Assembly (NCBI RefSeq): GCF_000011005.1 | Contig: NC_013665.1 | Location: forward strand, 930,001 to 994,000 | Direction of reading: 5' to 3' | From: Methanocella paludicola SANAE | Lineage (GTDB): Archaea > Halobacteriota > Methanocellia > Methanocellales > Methanocellaceae | DNA length: 64,000 bases | Position numbers and translations under genes: made by a program | Shown: positions 17,067-26,188 of the stretch, piece by piece | Numbering within the stretch: the stretch's first letter is position 1 | Layout: every line of letters starts with the position of its first letter | The notes under the pieces: generated by a model | The model's input: only the letters and a program-made list of their open reading frames with translations | What the model was told of the DNA's origin: nothing | The model's database searches: none

Positions 17067-18377
17067 ATCTTCCGTTACTACAGGTTTAACCGGTGCTGCC
17101 GCTTTTCTGCGCATAACATACTTGGGCCTGCCAAGCGCCTGCTCACGCAGGTCCGCGAGCCAGTAGACCCATTTACGCTTGATCTGGGAAGGCTTCTGCT
17201 GCTTCAAGTAGAACCGGCCGTAGGCGACCGCGTGGCGGAACGACCAGAAGTGCCTCAGGCTCCACAGCTTCTTCGCGACGACCATCGGCTGGCCGGGGGT
17301 CGCCTTTATGAATGCCTGGAGGTCCTTTAATACGACCGCCAGAGTAGCCTCTTTGTCGTTCTTCAGGTACAGGTACTTGGTTATCATCGCGATCGCGAGC
17401 GCGCCAAGCAAGCCAAGCTCAAGCGCATATATTGCCAGGCCGCCGTTGAGGCGGAGCATTAATACGATCTTACCCCACCAGAGATCGCCTAACAGGTCGG
17501 ACCCGTTGATCATGAAGTGCAGCCAGGTGACCCAGACGAACGCGATGGCCGGAATAATGGGCCAGAGCTTGAACTTCTTCCTTATGAACAGGCCGTATCC
17601 GAGGGCGAGGCCGATGAACATCGTCGCCTCCGGGTGGCCCAGCCAGATAGACGGACCACTATGGTATGCGTCCGGGAATATGTAGAACGGGTTGAATCCC
17701 GGGCCCGCCACCCAGGACGACCTGTCCGGGCCAAGGCGCTCCCAGTACCCGGATATGACCCTGGCGATGTTCTCCATGAAAAAGAACCCGGCACCTGAGG
17801 CGCCGCCGAGCAGGGCGACATCGAGCGGCCCGAGGGCACGCTTCCAGTAGCCTCTGCCGGCAATTAACAGGAAAATGATCACGGGCAGGATCTTGACCGT
17901 CTCCTCGCAGATGGGCGAGGCGACGTCCGCCATGATGTTCACGCCCGGGCCGAGCACGAAGCTTGATCGGAGGATTATGTAGAGCGGGTTAAAATCACTG
18001 AACGCCGTTATGACGGCGACCATCAGCTGCTCGCTCCAGTACGAGGCGAAGAACACGAGCCCCATTCCGATGAGGAACATCCTGCCGATCTCTTTTACTG
18101 TGATGGCGCGCCACGGCGTCGTCAGTACCGTGTACTGTACGAGGAATATGGCCGGCCACCAGAGCGCCCAGATGATGCCCTGGAATGTGATCCTGTTCGT
18201 CATGAGCAGGGCGATGTTTATGACGCTCCATATGCCGATTATGATGAATGCCACGATCTGGATCATGGCCAGCTTGCTGAGCTTGACGGGCGCCGGGGGC
18301 TTCGATACAGCCTTTGCCGGTGGCGCCACGGTCACAGCCTGTGCCTGCTGGCTTATTGATCGGTTATCTTGTGCCAT
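17052..18377 (-). CDS. PrsW-like intramembrane metalloprotease
   Basis: 441 residues. After a cytoplasmic Ala/Pro-rich N-terminus of about 35 residues there are eight or so transmembrane segments. The active-site signatures of the PrsW/CPBP-like family are in order: EExxK in PICEETVKILPV (Glu158, Glu159, Lys162), FMEN (Glu202, Asn203) and a His in TWLHFMIN. The C-terminal 80 residues are basic and cytoplasmic. PrsW in Bacillus cleaves the RsiW anti-sigma factor; archaea have no such target, so the substrate is open. Its neighbour, 14 bases upstream, is a single-pass protein with a long disordered tail and is the natural first candidate for a substrate. Confidence 0.75.
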   Translation of the reverse strand: MAQDNRSISQQAQAVTVAPPAKAVSKPPAPVKLSKLAMIQIVAFIIIGIWSVINIALLMTNRITFQGIIWALWWPAIFLVQYTVLTTPWRAITVKEIGRMFLIGMGLVFFASYWSEQLMVAVITAFSDFNPLYIILRSSFVLGPGVNIMADVASPICEETVKILPVIIFLLIAGRGYWKRALGPLDVALLGGASGAGFFFMENIARVISGYWERLGPDRSSWVAGPGFNPFYIFPDAYHSGPSIWLGHPEATMFIGLALGYGLFIRKKFKLWPIIPAIAFVWVTWLHFMINGSDLLGDLWWGKIVLMLRLNGGLAIYALELGLLGALAIAMITKYLYLKNDKEATLAVVLKDLQAFIKATPGQPMVVAKKLWSLRHFWSFRHAVAYGRFYLKQQKPSQIKRKWVYWLADLREQALGRPKYVMRRKAAAPVKPVVTEDNPAS

Positions 18378-18390
18378 GTGTCACACCCCC

Positions 18391-19188
18391 TCAGAGCCAG
18401 TCGGGTAACCCGAACATGTCTGTATTATTTTCATTGGTCATGCTACCCTTGCCACTCGAGCCGCTGCCCGAGCCCTTGCCAGAGCTGCCGCTGGAGCCGC
18501 TATCGGTGCTGCTGCCAGAGCTTGAGCCGCCGTCGGATTTGCTCCCGGAGCCGGAGCCTTTGTCAGTATTGGGCCCGGTTCCCCACTCGTGATCGTCGTA
18601 CGACGGAGGCTTCGATGTCTCCGGATCGAGTGACGTTGACGGCGATACATCGCCCGTCGGTTCGTTACTCACCTGCTCACTGACCCAGTCTTTAGCATTA
18701 CCGGCCGCTTCTTTGACCGCATCTGCCGCATTGCCGACTGTTTCCGTGAACGAGTCCCAGGCGCTTTTCCCGTCATCCGTGCTCGTACTCGTATCCTTGC
18801 CGGACCCAGCGTCGGTCCCTGTACCAGCATCGGCGCCCGAACTCGGGGTAAGAGGCGCTAGATCGTCTTCGCCACCTGAACTCGGGGTGAGCGGTGCGAG
18901 AGCGTCGTCATCTTTACCCCGGCCGTTCTCGCTGCCGGAGCCCGAGCCCGCTGCTGCCGCTCCTGCCGCTGCCGAAGCGGCAGTCGAGCCCATGGCCGCT
19001 TCCTGGCCGTCGCTCGCAGCCCGCATGTTGTCGCCCGCGCTGGCCATGTCATGGAGGCCTACCGCGTGGAATACAGGGCTGCTCACGTAGATCAGTAGTG
19101 GTATGGCAAAGATCAATGCCAGTAAAGAGAAAAACAATCTCCATCGATATCTATAGATAAAGCTATCCGTTCGATTACGTCCCCTCAT
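18391..19188 (-). CDS. Single-pass membrane protein with a Ser/Gly/Asp-rich disordered tail
   Basis: 265 residues. A basic start (RGRNRTDSFIYRYRWR) precedes one transmembrane helix (FFSLLALIFAIPLLIYV, about residues 19-36) so the rest probably faces outside. That part is low complexity: Ala-rich, then two copies of LAPLTPSSG, then Gly/Asp/Thr repeats, an amphipathic helix (WDSFTETVGNAADAVKEAAGNAKDWVSEQV, about 141-170) and a Ser/Gly-rich run near the end. The C-terminus returns to FGLPDWL. It lies first in the operon with the PrsW-like protease, 14 bases ahead of it. No family is recognised. Confidence 0.7.
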   Translation of the reverse strand: MRGRNRTDSFIYRYRWRLFFSLLALIFAIPLLIYVSSPVFHAVGLHDMASAGDNMRAASDGQEAAMGSTAASAAAGAAAAGSGSGSENGRGKDDDALAPLTPSSGGEDDLAPLTPSSGADAGTGTDAGSGKDTSTSTDDGKSAWDSFTETVGNAADAVKEAAGNAKDWVSEQVSNEPTGDVSPSTSLDPETSKPPSYDDHEWGTGPNTDKGSGSGSKSDGGSSSGSSTDSGSSGSSGKGSGSGSSGKGSMTNENNTDMFGLPDWL

Positions 19189-19373
19189 AGGTTAATCACC
19201 TGCTAACCTAATCGTTATCCTTAGACTTTATTTGGTTATATAGTTATGTTTTATTAGAGAAGTGTGTTTGTATTGGGCGATTGCTTTGCGACTTTGGGGT
19301 CATTCAGAATTGAATTCTCCCAATTTTGTTAGTATAATTTATTTTAACTAAAGTAGTAATTATAAATCAATAA

Positions 19374-19520
19374 GCTTTTATATTAGATGTGCTTAATCAA
19401 TTGCTTAATGCCCATTGTCCAATGGCCATAATTTATCCATATGACGATATTTGTTGTAAAAACTCCAGGTCGAAAATGAATATCGTCTATTAGTGGGATG
19501 GCCACAGGTCAAAGACCTGT
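19374..19520 (+). promoter_or_regulatory. Promoter region of the radical SAM/glycosyltransferase operon
   Basis: The 364-base gap before the operon contains a TATA-like gcttttatatta at 19374-19385 and a perfect 7-bp inverted repeat ACAGGTC-aaa-GACCTGT at 19504-19520. The inverted repeat lies 33 bases before the first start codon and could be an operator or a hairpin in the leader. A strong ribosome site (GGGGGGTGA) follows at 19538-19546. Placement of the promoter is tentative. Confidence 0.4.
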
Positions 19521-19552
19521 ATTATTAAGCGGATAATGGGGGGTGACGATAG

Positions 19553-21118
19553 ATGAAAGAATTTGGAGTCATCGGCCTGGGTTCTGTTGGCTGGTCAGTC
19601 ATACATGGGCTTAGTCAATACTATTCTTATGCCGGTTACGATATTTTAAATGAATATAAATGGGAACCGATCTTAGACACAAAAATCGTTTTTATTTGTG
19701 TAGGAACCCCACTGGGAAATGATGGTAGATTAGATTGTAGCAATGTCCGAGAGGTCATAAGAAAATTATTCGAGGACCACTACAAGGGCGTCGTCGTTGT
19801 TAAAAGCACGGTATCTATCGGTTTCATGGATGCTGCGACTCGTGACTTTCTAGGAATACGCCTTGTCTATATGCCAGAATTTTTACGCGAAAAGAACAGC
19901 TACTCATGGTTTATCAAGCCTGACAGAATAGTTGTTTCTGGAAAACAAAAAGACATAGAAGAAGCGCTTTCCTTTTTCACATGGATTGAGGACGCGGTGA
20001 TTATTAAGACCGATTTTAGGAATGCTGAAACTGGAAAGCTGGCACATAATTCTTATATCGCGACGAAAGTCAGCTTTACGAATGAGATGGAATATATCTG
20101 TAAATCTGTTGGAGCTGATGCACATGATGTCATGAAGATCGTATCGACTGATCGTCGGGTCATGTGTAGCGAACATCTAACTCCTGGACTTGGGCCATAT
20201 GGCGGTAAATGTGTGCTCAAGGATATGAGCGAGTTAACTAATTCGACAAAAAGCGATTTTTTAATATCTGTACGTAATGTCAACGATCGATGTAAAACCC
20301 CGGAAACAATAAATAAGTTCCAGCCTGTAATCGTCATTATCCCGACTAAAAATAGGCCACTGAAACTCGAAAGGGCGCTCTCATCAATTATTGAACAGAC
20401 GTATCATCCCGAATTAGTAATAGTTATCAACGACCCAGTAAGTGACGCAACGGCCACTACACGAATAGTAACCTCAAAATTTACTCGAGATTTACCTGTA
20501 ATACAATTAGTTAATAATCGTTCGAGAAATATTTCGGGTGCCATTAATACCGGCCTTGAATATGTCCAGTATAGGTTTGATATTAAAAATTCTTTTGTAG
20601 CATTACTGGATGATGACGATTGGTGGGACAAGAAATATCTCGAGAATTGTGTAAAATTCGCCCATGAATACGATAGCGACTGGGTGATATCGGGGCTAAT
20701 TCGACACGACAACAAGTCTCCCGAAGGATGCTTCCAAGATATTCCAAATAACATTGAGGTATCCAAATTTTTGGTCACTAATCCCAACATTCAAAATTCA
20801 AACCTCTTCGTCAGGGCTAGTAAATTAATATCTATAGGAGGATACGATGAGAATCTCGTCAGTACGACAGACCGTGATATTTGCATTCGCCTTCTGCAAT
20901 CCAACAGTGTCCATTATACATTTCTCCGAAACCACCTGGTCCACCATGATGCATCGGATGACCCCGGGCGACTATCTCATCCCGGGTCATTGATTAAAAA
21001 GAAGGGGCTGAACGAGTTCTATCATAAGTACTCCTGTTTAATGTCGGGTGAGCAGAAGTCACAGTTCAAGGAGAGGGCAAAGATCCTATTTAAGGTTGAG
21101 ATACAGGAGACGGTATAA
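19553..21118 (+). CDS. Fusion: UDP-sugar dehydrogenase half with family 2 glycosyltransferase
   Basis: 521 residues. Residues 1-245 are the NAD-binding and central parts of the UDP-glucose/GDP-mannose dehydrogenase family: GLGSVG (8-13), VGTP, KSTV, and the catalytic Cys220 in GGKCVLKD with the usual Lys-Asp after it. The third domain, which binds the nucleotide sugar, is missing; instead residues 255-521 are a GT2 (GT-A) glycosyltransferase with a DDDDW metal site (353-357). The start ATG follows a strong ribosome site, and the gene ends in a TAATG overlap with the next. Oxidation without the UDP domain is questionable, so the first half may act on another carrier or be structural. It opens an AT-rich five-gene operon. 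Confidence 0.85.
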   Translation: MKEFGVIGLGSVGWSVIHGLSQYYSYAGYDILNEYKWEPILDTKIVFICVGTPLGNDGRLDCSNVREVIRKLFEDHYKGVVVVKSTVSIGFMDAATRDFLGIRLVYMPEFLREKNSYSWFIKPDRIVVSGKQKDIEEALSFFTWIEDAVIIKTDFRNAETGKLAHNSYIATKVSFTNEMEYICKSVGADAHDVMKIVSTDRRVMCSEHLTPGLGPYGGKCVLKDMSELTNSTKSDFLISVRNVNDRCKTPETINKFQPVIVIIPTKNRPLKLERALSSIIEQTYHPELVIVINDPVSDATATTRIVTSKFTRDLPVIQLVNNRSRNISGAINTGLEYVQYRFDIKNSFVALLDDDDWWDKKYLENCVKFAHEYDSDWVISGLIRHDNKSPEGCFQDIPNNIEVSKFLVTNPNIQNSNLFVRASKLISIGGYDENLVSTTDRDICIRLLQSNSVHYTFLRNHLVHHDASDDPGRLSHPGSLIKKKGLNEFYHKYSCLMSGEQKSQFKERAKILFKVEIQETV

Positions 21119-22065
21119 TGGATACTTATTGCCCCGACCTCTGGACTAGCCTCACCATCGATAACCAGGGAAACGTATACAGCTGCTGCCTGATCAAACC
21201 CGCACGCCTGGGAAATATATACCGGGCGAAACTCGAGAGTCTCGTTAACTATCCGGCGATCGTGGAAGAACGGCAAAATTCGTTGAACGGAAAATTACAG
21301 TGTTATGAGAACTGTAATTGGGTTAAAAAAGACGAATTATCAGGGGAACATATCGCCAGTAGTAAAGTCGAATATGATAAGATGTCTTATCTTCATTTGA
21401 ACTTTGGCGAGAGATGCAATATATCCTGTATCATGTGCAATCAAAGAAAGAGAGTATCGAAAAATCCATGGATACTGGACCCTGAAGTTCTCAAAAAAAA
21501 CATTAATTTGAAGCCATTCTCGGATATTGTGATACAGGGCGGTGAACCCCTTTTTATAAAAGAATGCCTTGAGTATTTAAGCTATCTCGGGAGTATCGGT
21601 AAAAAATACACCTTATTAACAAATGGTCTTTTGATCAATGACCTGATAGCCGATCAGCTTTCTATGGATGCGAAAATCGTCTGTATTTCCTTGAATGCGG
21701 CAACAAAAAATACGCATGAGTATGTTAATCGAGGCTCAAAATGGGACATTATACTGGATAATATAAAGAGGTTAAAAGAGGCCAGATCGCGTAATAATTC
21801 CCGTGTGGAGATATGGGGGAGGATGACAATAACGGCGTCGTCGCTCCATGAGATACCTCTATATTTAAAAATCTGGAAGACTCTTGGATTTGATCATATC
21901 AATTTTGGCTATGATCGCCAAACTGTGCCCTCGTACTTAAAAAGTAACCCACATTTTTATCAACAATTGAGAAAGGAGGTCACATCCGTACTGGCCAGGG
22001 CTGACCTATCGACGATGGATATCTATCGGCTTAAATATCTAGGCCTAGCTGAAGAAGGCGTATAA
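21118..22065 (+). CDS. Radical SAM enzyme with N-terminal SPASM-like cysteines
   Basis: 315 residues. The radical SAM signature CNISCIMC (Cys100, 104, 107) begins a partial TIM barrel with GGEP (about 142). Before it, residues 1-70 read like a SPASM segment: LTIDNQGNVYSCC (Cys23, 24), LGNIY, then CYENCNW (Cys62, 66) plus Cys5, enough for an auxiliary iron-sulfur cluster. SPASM parts normally follow the barrel, so this order is permuted. SPASM enzymes modify peptides or sugars by radical chemistry. The start overlaps the previous stop (TAATG), and the next gene starts 1 base after this stop, so translation is coupled. The substrate is not known. Confidence 0.8.
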   Translation: MDTYCPDLWTSLTIDNQGNVYSCCLIKPARLGNIYRAKLESLVNYPAIVEERQNSLNGKLQCYENCNWVKKDELSGEHIASSKVEYDKMSYLHLNFGERCNISCIMCNQRKRVSKNPWILDPEVLKKNINLKPFSDIVIQGGEPLFIKECLEYLSYLGSIGKKYTLLTNGLLINDLIADQLSMDAKIVCISLNAATKNTHEYVNRGSKWDIILDNIKRLKEARSRNNSRVEIWGRMTITASSLHEIPLYLKIWKTLGFDHINFGYDRQTVPSYLKSNPHFYQQLRKEVTSVLARADLSTMDIYRLKYLGLAEEGV

Positions 22066-22066
22066 T

Positions 22067-22867
22067 ATGGACTTATCCATTGTAATACGCTGTGGAGATG
22101 ACCGACGTGTATTTGACTGCATAAATAGCATCGACGAACATGTTGGCATAATCGTGGCGCTAAGCGAAAATGCGATGCTACAGAAAGAGCTCGAAGAAAA
22201 AAAGATCAAGTATTGCATTACTCCCCGACATAATCTATCTCAAACATCCAATATCGGGATTGATAAAGCAATATATGAGAAAGTCATACTAACCGATTCG
22301 GATACACAATTTGAACCCGGATGTATACGGGAATTATATCATGCGCTCGACCAATATCCAATCGCACGAGCACGAATTAATTTCGAGACAGATAGCGATA
22401 AATATTCATCGAGGCTTGTTTCCGAAGCCCGAGATTATGTAAATTCACTTCCTGTCGTTTATACTCCGGGGATCGCTTTCCGTAAAAGTATTGTAAAACA
22501 TATCGGCGGATTCATGTTCAACGACCTCGTGCCTTATGCCGTCGATGCCGATCTTAATTATCGTTTGGGCAAAACAGACCTTCCTGTCAAATTCATCGAT
22601 AATCTCGGATTAAAACATAATGCCGAGAGCATGAGGCATGACCTGAAGGCCGCATTCAGAATTGGTCGTGGGTGCGCAATTAGTTATCTGAGCTTAAGAA
22701 GGCTCAAGCAATATTCGAGTATACGATGGTATGACCTGAAAGGCGTTAAACTTCAAAGCCTGGGAGATGTCCTCATGAAGAAGGGGCTTATTGTCGCATT
22801 GTATCAGGTTATATGGGACGCATTTTACTGGACAGGATACGCAGGTCAAAGGCTGAGGGGCGTATAA
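22067..22867 (+). CDS. Family 2 glycosyltransferase
   Basis: 266 residues. The N-terminus is a GT-A Rossmann half (LSIVIRCGDDRRVFDCINSI, then NIGIDKAIYEKVILTDSDT) with the D-x-D metal site as DSDT at about residue 77-80. The middle (TPGIAFRKSIVKHIGGF) is typical of the GT2 acceptor-side region, and the C-terminal 60 residues are basic and amphipathic, suggesting attachment to the membrane. It transfers a sugar from a nucleotide donor, probably onto a lipid-linked or protein-linked acceptor. It is the third gene of the coupled operon, 1 base after the radical SAM gene and 3 bases before the giant fusion gene. Confidence 0.8.
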   Translation: MDLSIVIRCGDDRRVFDCINSIDEHVGIIVALSENAMLQKELEEKKIKYCITPRHNLSQTSNIGIDKAIYEKVILTDSDTQFEPGCIRELYHALDQYPIARARINFETDSDKYSSRLVSEARDYVNSLPVVYTPGIAFRKSIVKHIGGFMFNDLVPYAVDADLNYRLGKTDLPVKFIDNLGLKHNAESMRHDLKAAFRIGRGCAISYLSLRRLKQYSSIRWYDLKGVKLQSLGDVLMKKGLIVALYQVIWDAFYWTGYAGQRLRGV

Positions 22868-22870
22868 TCA

Positions 22871-25800
22871 ATGTCAGACTCAACCATAGGGCCTTCCGAA
22901 AAAGTGCGTTTCGATACGACACTATCCCTGATAAAGCAACAATACCCGGATTCTTATTTCAGGTTACTAGGCAGCGGCCATGAATCCGTTATCCTTACGG
23001 ATAATAGATTCACGTATAAAATATTCGATAACCCGGATTTTAAATACAAGTCTTTACTACAGGATTTTAAAATACGCTTCGCGAACTCGAAAAGATTTCT
23101 CTGTATCCTAGATATCCTGGATATTGATGGAATTCCTATTTTAAAATACGAGTATGAAGATTCCACAGAATATACGGGCGGTCACGAAGAGGAAATCATC
23201 GATTTTTTAGTCGAATGTAAGAAATATGGGGTCGTGTGCTGGGACGTCAAACCTCGTAATTTCCGAATTTTTAAGAATGGCTTACGATTCATCGATTATG
23301 GATGGGACATCAAGCCATACAATTTTAAAGATTTTGTTTTCATGGTCCAGCGCACCTATCTAAGTCTAAGATACCCTACAGCCACAAATTTTAAAGAGCT
23401 GGCGCACGAGGCCCTGACGAACTGGGAGCTTCACGAGCTGGATGGATTTCCCAATTTTTTTAATAAAGTCTATGAGCGTGTATTAAACACACAGATTGTA
23501 TGTGAATATCCAATTAAGTATGACCATAAAAAAGAGTATAGATCTATGATAGGTGATTTGCTGAATAAATTTGCGATGGGAAATGAACGTACTATCGAGC
23601 ATATATCCCCAGGAACGGAGCCTTTGGATATAGTCCCAAATTCAATTAATATGACCGGTCCATTAGATAACCTATCAAACTATGCTCCAGTCAATGTTTT
23701 CATATCCAATTGTGTGATAGATTTAAAGAAGGATCAACTGGTCGATTATATCACATCAGTTAAAAAATGTTTAGTACCAAATGGCCTTTTTATCCTAATA
23801 TTGCCAGATCAATTTTATTCGTATAGCATAGAAGAACTCCAGTTACATGATATTAGAACGTTGATAACGAAAGCCGGGTTTTCGATTTTAAGTGAGGACG
23901 AATCGCCCTATTATACGGAAATTTATGGAAATTTTAAAACCGACACATTAATATTAACCAACCGGTTGGCACAGACAGGAAATGAGCGAATAAGCCTGAT
24001 AATTAAAGCATGCTACCAGGATGGGGCTAACCTGGAACGGCAAGTTCAGCATATAGTATCACAGTGTAAGCAACCTCGATCATTCTTGGAAACAATCATT
24101 GTTATCGATCCCAAGAAGGATCATTTCCTGCGCCAGTTCGATGAGCCCTCTATCGATAAGACATATCGAGTGCTGGAAAATCTAAAGATGAGGTCGGTGA
24201 TTGATAATTATTATACTGCGCCTGATAACACAGAACAAATCCGGAAAATAAACCAGCGATGGTTTAACCTCGAATGCTCCAATTCACATAGTATTCAAAA
24301 TATACCAATAACACCTCAAATATACGCTTTTGAGCTAGCCCGGGGAGATTATATCCTGCAGGCTGATTGCGACGTTATGATTGGCCGCCGGGACCGAGAG
24401 CATGACTTTATCGGCGATATGATCTCCGCATTAAAAAATAACCCCGATGCAATATCGGTCTCTTTTAATATCGCTCACGATCCTGATTCAAAAGTCAACG
24501 ATTATACGTCTCCGGGTAATGGCGAGTATAAGCCCGAAGTACGATTTTGCTTATTCGACAAAGATCGTCTCTTCAAGTTAAGGCCGTTCCCGAATGAGCT
24601 TATTGATGGCCGGTTACGGTTATCTTGGTATCAATCGATTTATGAATTCCAGAAAAGGAATGGATTCGTGTCTCTACGCGGGGGAGATCCTAGATCCTTC
24701 TATGTCCATCCGCCCAATGAATATAAGCGTTATGAATTTACCTGGCTATCTATTCGGGAAAGAATTGGGTCCGGCAATATTCCGGACATCCAGTTTGAAA
24801 ATTTTGACCTCGTTGGCATCTATGAGGACTGGTGTTTGCCAAAGAGGGAAGAGCCCTATATCTTCATCATCTGCGGCCGAAATATCACTCCGGCAAAATT
24901 CTATCGCTGCTGGCAATCCTTAAAAAACCAATCCCGGCCATACTGGGGTGCGATCATCATCGACGACGCGTCGACAAATGGATTACCTGATTACATAGGG
25001 CTGCTGGTAAAACCATATGCAAGCAAAGTAACTTTCATCAAGAACCCCTCTCGAAAAGGCGTTCTCCAAAATATTTATGACGCAATAAAAAATTATTGTT
25101 CGAACCCCTATTCCGTTATCATCATTCTGGATGCCGATGATATGTTGATCGGCAATAGTGCGCTTAATACGATCCATCGCCATTATATCGCCGGAGCTGA
25201 TATGACCTCCGGCTCGACCATTCGAATGGATAAGGGATATTATGACTATAAACCGGATTTTGCACATCCGAGAAATCACCGAGGTGGCGATGTCTGGATG
25301 CATATCAGGACATTTAGAAAATATCTATTCGATAGGATTGCTCAGGATGATTTCATTAATAATGGCAAGTGGGTCGATAAATTCACCGAACTTACATATA
25401 TGGTCCCGATCGCCGAAATGGCAAGCAATCCTCATCACATTAAAGTGCCATTGTACCTGTGGGAACCTACTCAAGCGAGAAACAAATTACATTATAAAAT
25501 GAATCGGGAAACGAACGATTTTATTACGTCTAGGAAGCCCTATAATAAAGTAATAAAGCCTAGTATAACGGCCATATCTCCACCGGGGGAAATCATAAAT
25601 AGCCTTCAACCGGGGCAGCTTATTTTCATCCGCCATGCAGAACGAGTGCGCTCTGATGGAAGAAAAGATATTATATCAGATGATGTCCCGCTGACAAATG
25701 ACGGCGCAATTGATTGTAAAACCTTCGGAAAACATTTACCGATTAAGCTGGATCTTATAATTACGAGCCCGGCGCTCCGGGCAGTTCAAACCGCGGAAAA

Positions 25801-26188
25801 TATACGTGCAGGGAACGGTTCGGATTGTAAAATTATCCCGCTTGAAAGCCTGAGGCGATTAAAAATATTTAATTATAAGGAATGGAGACGATTAAAAAAT
25901 AAAAAGGGTTGGCATGGGACGATTCAAGAATGGGTAGCTGGTAAAATTAGTGATAAAGTGATTTATCCCTATGACTCAACTATAATTGAGATTATTAAGT
26001 CTTTAAACATCGAAATGGATAAACATCACTCGCAAAACATACTAGTAGTATCGCATAACCATGTGATTGACCTTCTTTATTATTACTATTTTAATTACTT
26101 AGCAAAGAACGTATTCCACCTGAATGGATTTGTTATTGATAGGAATGAAATTTTATCCGGCCATGATAAATTAGAGGTGGACCAATAA
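22871..26188 (+). CDS. 1105-aa five-domain fusion: kinase-like, methyltransferase-like, two GT2, histidine phosphatase
   Basis: Domains by residue. 30-210: protein-kinase-like fold with a glycine loop (GSGHES), a lysine in YKIF, a catalytic-loop-like CWDVKPRNF (123-131) and FIDYG (140-144) in place of DFG. 215-365: a class I methyltransferase-like segment without a recognisable SAM glycine motif. 370-655: GT2 with DCD (499-501). 660-880: a second GT2 with DADD (754-757). 910-1105: histidine phosphatase with RHAE (921-924) and a second His in SHNH (1061-1064). The combination suggests one protein that phosphorylates, glycosylates and dephosphorylates an intermediate of one pathway. I know of no described protein with this order. 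The stop overlaps the next start. Confidence 0.85.
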   Translation: MSDSTIGPSEKVRFDTTLSLIKQQYPDSYFRLLGSGHESVILTDNRFTYKIFDNPDFKYKSLLQDFKIRFANSKRFLCILDILDIDGIPILKYEYEDSTEYTGGHEEEIIDFLVECKKYGVVCWDVKPRNFRIFKNGLRFIDYGWDIKPYNFKDFVFMVQRTYLSLRYPTATNFKELAHEALTNWELHELDGFPNFFNKVYERVLNTQIVCEYPIKYDHKKEYRSMIGDLLNKFAMGNERTIEHISPGTEPLDIVPNSINMTGPLDNLSNYAPVNVFISNCVIDLKKDQLVDYITSVKKCLVPNGLFILILPDQFYSYSIEELQLHDIRTLITKAGFSILSEDESPYYTEIYGNFKTDTLILTNRLAQTGNERISLIIKACYQDGANLERQVQHIVSQCKQPRSFLETIIVIDPKKDHFLRQFDEPSIDKTYRVLENLKMRSVIDNYYTAPDNTEQIRKINQRWFNLECSNSHSIQNIPITPQIYAFELARGDYILQADCDVMIGRRDREHDFIGDMISALKNNPDAISVSFNIAHDPDSKVNDYTSPGNGEYKPEVRFCLFDKDRLFKLRPFPNELIDGRLRLSWYQSIYEFQKRNGFVSLRGGDPRSFYVHPPNEYKRYEFTWLSIRERIGSGNIPDIQFENFDLVGIYEDWCLPKREEPYIFIICGRNITPAKFYRCWQSLKNQSRPYWGAIIIDDASTNGLPDYIGLLVKPYASKVTFIKNPSRKGVLQNIYDAIKNYCSNPYSVIIILDADDMLIGNSALNTIHRHYIAGADMTSGSTIRMDKGYYDYKPDFAHPRNHRGGDVWMHIRTFRKYLFDRIAQDDFINNGKWVDKFTELTYMVPIAEMASNPHHIKVPLYLWEPTQARNKLHYKMNRETNDFITSRKPYNKVIKPSITAISPPGEIINSLQPGQLIFIRHAERVRSDGRKDIISDDVPLTNDGAIDCKTFGKHLPIKLDLIITSPALRAVQTAENIRAGNGSDCKIIPLESLRRLKIFNYKEWRRLKNKKGWHGTIQEWVAGKISDKVIYPYDSTIIEIIKSLNIEMDKHHSQNILVVSHNHVIDLLYYYYFNYLAKNVFHLNGFVIDRNEILSGHDKLEVDQ

